16,454 nt of DNA from JAAYRG01 sp964643255 (lineage in GTDB: Bacteria > Bacillota > Clostridia > Lachnospirales > Lachnospiraceae), in NCBI GenBank assembly GCA_964643255.1, contig CAZXSM010000051.1:1-16454 (forward strand), in the 5' to 3' direction. Positions 14,027 to 16,454 of the stretch are shown here, in pieces (position 1 is the stretch's first letter; the number at the start of each line of letters is the position of its first letter). A program made the translations under genes and the position numbers. The notes beneath the pieces are model-generated. The model was not told the origin of the DNA and did no database searches. It worked only from the letters and a program-made list of their open reading frames with translations.

Positions 14027-14855
14027 AAATGCTTCCTATCTTTTTGTAGAAAAATGATTTATGTGACTTTAGTTTATATTTTTGAGCATGTATAATTTGC
14101 TCTGTACTTCCAACAAATAAAATGCCATTATCTACTAATGATTCGTTAAACTTTTTATATATTTCGTCTTTTGCTTCCTCTGTAAAATATATTAATACAT
14201 TTCTGCAAATAATAAAGTTGCATTTATTAATGTAGTTATCTTTAAGTAAATCGAGCTTTTTAAAAGTAACACATTCTTTAATCTCATCTGAAATTTGATA
14301 TGTATTTTCGTTAATTTTTATAAAGTATTTTGTTAGCAGTTTCTTTGGAACTTCTTTTAAACTCTTTATATTATATATACCAAGCTTTGCTTTTTCCATT
14401 ACTTGATCATCAACATCTGAGGCATAGATATGAATTTTAGATAAGGGCAAGAATTCAGATAATAGCAACACCAGAGAATAAGGTTCATCACCAGTAGAGC
14501 AGGCAGATGACCAAATTTTTAATGTTCTCCCAAATGTATCAAATAAATATGGGATAATATTATCTCTTAACTCTTCCCATTGTTGAGGATTCCTAAAGAA
14601 CTCCGAAACATTTATTGTCAAATGATTAATGAACTCATCCAACAATTCTGAATCATTTTTTAATTCTTTTACAAAAAAACGATATGGAGTTTTGTTTTCT
14701 ACTTTATATTGTTTTATATCTATCTTGTCAGAAAAATTTTGCCTGTCAATAAATGCTTCAATACGCCTTTTCATCTGACGTTCTTTATATGCATTTAAAT
14801 TAATATTAGTCATATTATAAAATTCTTCTTTTAAGTATTCATAATTATCCAACAA
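14025..14855 (-). CDS. cheR: CheR-family protein-glutamate methyltransferase
   Basis: CheR uses S-adenosylmethionine to methylate glutamates on chemoreceptors at the cell membrane during chemotaxis adaptation. The 276-residue protein has the usual two parts: a small helical N-terminal domain (about 1-75, with the basic KERQMKRRI helix) and a methyltransferase domain. Visible motifs are SEFFRNPQQWEEL (84-96), the SAM-binding KIWSSACSTGDEPYSL (113-128), YASDVDD (144-150) and FIICRNVLIYF (214-224). It lacks the C-terminal receptor-binding pentapeptide tail. The start is TTG at 14855, preceded by AAGGGA ten bases upstream; a second TTG follows directly and could also serve. No other chemotaxis gene lies nearby, so its partners must be elsewhere. 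The S1 stop is 153 bases upstream and a strong terminator overlaps its stop codon, so it is probably a short unit of its own. Confidence 0.9.
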   Translation of the reverse strand: MLDNYEYLKEEFYNMTNINLNAYKERQMKRRIEAFIDRQNFSDKIDIKQYKVENKTPYRFFVKELKNDSELLDEFINHLTINVSEFFRNPQQWEELRDNIIPYLFDTFGRTLKIWSSACSTGDEPYSLVLLLSEFLPLSKIHIYASDVDDQVMEKAKLGIYNIKSLKEVPKKLLTKYFIKINENTYQISDEIKECVTFKKLDLLKDNYINKCNFIICRNVLIYFTEEAKDEIYKKFNESLVDNGILFVGSTEQIIHAQKYKLKSHKSFFYKKIGSI

Positions 14856-14910
14856 ATAAAAACATCCCTTCTTAACTTTTATCTGTTACATAAATCTGTA
14901 TATACAAATA

Positions 14911-14951
14911 ATATATATAGAATACACCAAACAATTATATTCTATATATAT
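14911..14951. repeat. Perfect 14-bp AT-rich inverted repeat downstream of the S1 gene
   Basis: The arms 14911-14924 and 14938-14951 are exact reverse complements (ATATATATAGAATA and its complement) around a 13-base loop. It lies about 60 bases past the S1 stop and 56 bases before cheR. A weaker AT-only hairpin lies at 14959-14981. No long T run follows on the minus strand (TATTTGTATA), so it is at best a weak terminator. The 14856-15008 spacer holds no other gene that I can see. Confidence 0.5.
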
Positions 14952-15008
14952 TATATTTTAAAATAAACTTTATTTATTTTATTAGTTTTTGAGAATAAGA
15001 ATTGATGT

Positions 15009-16315
15009 TTAGTCTTGTTGTTCTTCTTCTTGAACTTCTTCTTGTTCTTCCTCTTCTTGTTCTTCNNNNNNNNNNNNNNNNNNNNNNNNNNNNNNNNNNN
15101 NNNNNNNNNNNNNNNNNNNNNNNNNNNNNNNNNNNNNNNNNNNNNNNNNNNNNNNNNNNNNNNNNGAACTTCTTCTTGATCTTCTATTTCTTGAACTTCT
15201 TCTTGATCTTCTACTTCTTGATCATCTTCTTCATCAAGTTCAGATGCTTGTAAATCTATGTCATCCATTGCTTTAATACTTAAGCTGATTTTTTGACTAT
15301 CAACGTTTAAGTCAACTACTTTTGCAGTAATTTTTTCATTAATTGATAAAACATCAGATGGCTTTTCAACATGTTCTTTAGAAATTTGAGAAACATGTAA
15401 TAATGAATCTACTCCTGGTTCTAATTCAACAAATGCACCAAAACTAGTCATTCTAGCTACTTTACCAGTAACAATTGTACCAGGTTCGTATCTGTCTTCT
15501 GCATTTAACCATGGGTTGGATTCTGGGAATTTTAAGCTAAGTGCAATTCTATCTCCATTAATTTCTTTTATTAGAACTTCTATTTCTTCCCCTACTTTAC
15601 AAATATCATGTGGATCATCTACACGTCCCCAAGACATTTCTGAAATATGAAGAAGTCCATCTGCTCCGCCAAGATCAATAAATGCACCAAAGTTAACAAT
15701 ATTCTTAACTCTACCAGTAATGCGCATTCCTTCTTCGATATTTTCATATAACTCTTCTTTTAGTGCTTCTTTCTTTTTCTCAACTAGAATCTTACGATTA
15801 CCAATAATTCGTCTTCTTCTTGGGTTAAATTCAGTAATAATAAATTTGATTTTTTCACCCTTGTATTGGTCTAAGTCTCTAACATAATGGTCTGAAATTA
15901 AGCTAGCAGGTATAAATACTCTAACTTCATCAATAACTACGCTTAAACCACCTTTTAGGATTGAAGTAACCTCAGCTTCAATAACCTCTTTATTCTTGTA
16001 AGCTTCTTCTAACTTTCTATTAGTCTTTTCAGCTGCTAGTCTCTTGTAGGATAATAGAACTTGTCCTTCACCATCATTAACTTTTAGAACTTTAGCTTGC
16101 ATAGGGTCGCCTTCTTTTACTTCATCACGAAGATCAACGTTAGGCGTATTAGTGTATTCGTTACGGGTAATAATTCCGTCAGATTTGTATCCTATATTTA
16201 AGATTATCTCATCTTCTTTTACTCCTATTACTGTACCCTCCACGATTTCACCATTGTGTATCGTCTTTATTGACTCCTCTAGCATTTGTTCAAAACTCTT
16301 CTCTTTTTCTGACAT
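15009..16315 (-). CDS. rpsA: S1-domain RNA-binding protein (ribosomal protein S1 homologue), interrupted by an assembly gap
   Basis: An S1-type protein that binds single-stranded mRNA, probably helping translation initiation. Four S1 domains are visible, at about residues 20-92, 108-178, 194-263 and 276-349. Domains 3 and 4 are the most typical (NFGAFIDLGGADGLLHISEMSWG and SFGAFVELEPGVDSLLHVSQ cores); domain 2 is degenerate, with an RRRR stretch. From about residue 357 the protein is very acidic and turns into nine-residue repeats (QEVEDQEEV, QEIEDQEEV) that run into 100 Ns. After the gap, the frame starting at 15065 continues the same composition (EEQEEEEQEEVQEEEQQD) and stops with TAA at 15011-15009. 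I take this as the true end. Reading straight through the Ns gives a lysine-rich tail ending at 14951, which is a frame artefact: the true gap length should leave remainder 2 when divided by 3. Firmicute S1 homologues vary in domain number, so equivalence to E. coli S1 is not certain. Confidence 0.85.
15066..15165. other. Assembly gap of 100 N inside the S1 acidic tail
   Basis: Exactly 100 Ns, a common placeholder for unknown length. Both edges are GAA/CAA-rich low-complexity coding sequence, so the gap probably marks a repeat the assembler could not resolve. Confidence 0.95.
15166..15219 (-). repeat. Tandem 27-bp repeat coding for nine acidic residues
   Basis: Two adjacent 27-base units, 15166-15192 and 15193-15219, differ at one position. 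On the minus strand they encode QEVEDQEEV then QEIEDQEEV. Less regular related sequence lies on the other side of the gap (15012-15065). Being a multiple of three, copy-number changes would keep the frame. Confidence 0.85.
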
Positions 16316-16454
16316 GCAGTAGAACCTCCTTGATTATATTGTTTGGGGTTGATGCCCCTGCTGTAATACCTACATTACAGTAAGATTGGAGTTCTTCATA
16401 ATCCAGGTCTTTAAGTGTCTGTATATAGTAAGTATTTTCACATTCTTCTTTAGA
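16290..16454 (-). CDS. ispH: IspH, 4-hydroxy-3-methylbut-2-enyl diphosphate reductase (C-terminal fragment)
   Basis: Only the last 54 codons are in the window; the gene continues beyond position 16454. IspH is the iron-sulfur enzyme that makes IPP and DMAPP in the last step of the non-mevalonate isoprenoid pathway. The fragment begins SKEECENTYYIQ and carries the family's C-terminal signature VGITAGASTP, whose serine helps bind the substrate diphosphate, followed by NNIIKEVLLHV. It ends with TGA at 16292-16290, which is 26 bases inside the next gene, in another reading frame. The ribosome binding site of that next gene lies inside the ispH codons for IKEV. In many Clostridia IspH and an S1-domain protein are fused in one polypeptide; here they are separate but overlapping. 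The signature makes the call secure despite the short length. Confidence 0.9.
   Translation of the reverse strand, partial: SKEECENTYYIQTLKDLDYEELQSYCNVGITAGASTPNNIIKEVLLHVRKREEF
16324..16331 (-). promoter_or_regulatory. Ribosome binding site of the S1 gene, inside ispH
   Basis: The minus strand reads AAGGAGGT eight bases before the ATG at 16315. It is a near-perfect Shine-Dalgarno sequence inside the ispH coding region. It fixes the S1 start and shows the protein is made by its own initiation event, probably coupled to ispH translation. Confidence 0.85.

Noticed and set aside
14951..15065. Lysine-rich C-terminus of the S1 protein
   Set aside because: It exists only in a frame forced through 100 Ns and in A/T-rich sequence; the alternative frame continues the acidic composition and stops at 15009.

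Overview
The window is a strongly AT-rich stretch of chromosome in which all fifteen genes lie on the minus strand, so transcription runs from high to low coordinates. Gene content and order (ispH / S1 protein, then plsX-acpP-rnc-smc-ftsY, then recA-recX), the strong AGGAGG-type ribosome binding sites, the Gram-positive type LexA box in front of recA and the OadG/OadA-type carboxyltransferase operon all point to an anaerobic low-GC Firmicute of class Clostridia, probably near Lachnospiraceae. The exact taxon is inference. Two runs of N (21 and 100 bases) show that this is a draft assembly. Both interrupt genes and both put the two halves of the gene in different apparent frames.

Layout in transcription order. 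(1) 16454-15009: the 3' end of ispH overlaps the start of an S1-domain RNA-binding protein whose acidic repeat tail runs into the 100-N gap. (2) 14855-14025: a stand-alone CheR-type methyltransferase ending in a clear intrinsic terminator. (3) 13826-12556: plsX and acpP (phospholipid and fatty-acid synthesis), with promoter elements upstream and a long hairpin after acpP. (4) 12397-5944: rnc-smc-ftsY-ilvA, tightly packed and translationally coupled (RNase III, chromosome condensation, SRP receptor, threonine dehydratase). (5) 5878-4000: the recA-recX SOS unit, with a near-consensus promoter, a LexA box over the expected start of transcription, a second candidate promoter upstream, and a hairpin/T-tract between recA and recX. 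(6) 3971-58: a four-gene carboxyltransferase operon (CoA-carboxyltransferase, OadG-like membrane protein, biotin carrier, OadA-like carboxyltransferase), bounded by a near-consensus promoter and a strong terminator.

Most of the window is core housekeeping. The most interesting part is the last operon. It has two different carboxyltransferase subunits and one biotin carrier, like a methylmalonyl-CoA:pyruvate transcarboxylase. It also carries a membrane-anchor protein typical of sodium-pumping decarboxylases, but neither the sodium-pump beta subunit nor a biotin carboxylase lies between its promoter and its terminator. Its CoA-carboxyltransferase also departs from the usual family motifs. No mobile elements, CRISPR arrays, rRNA or tRNA genes were seen.
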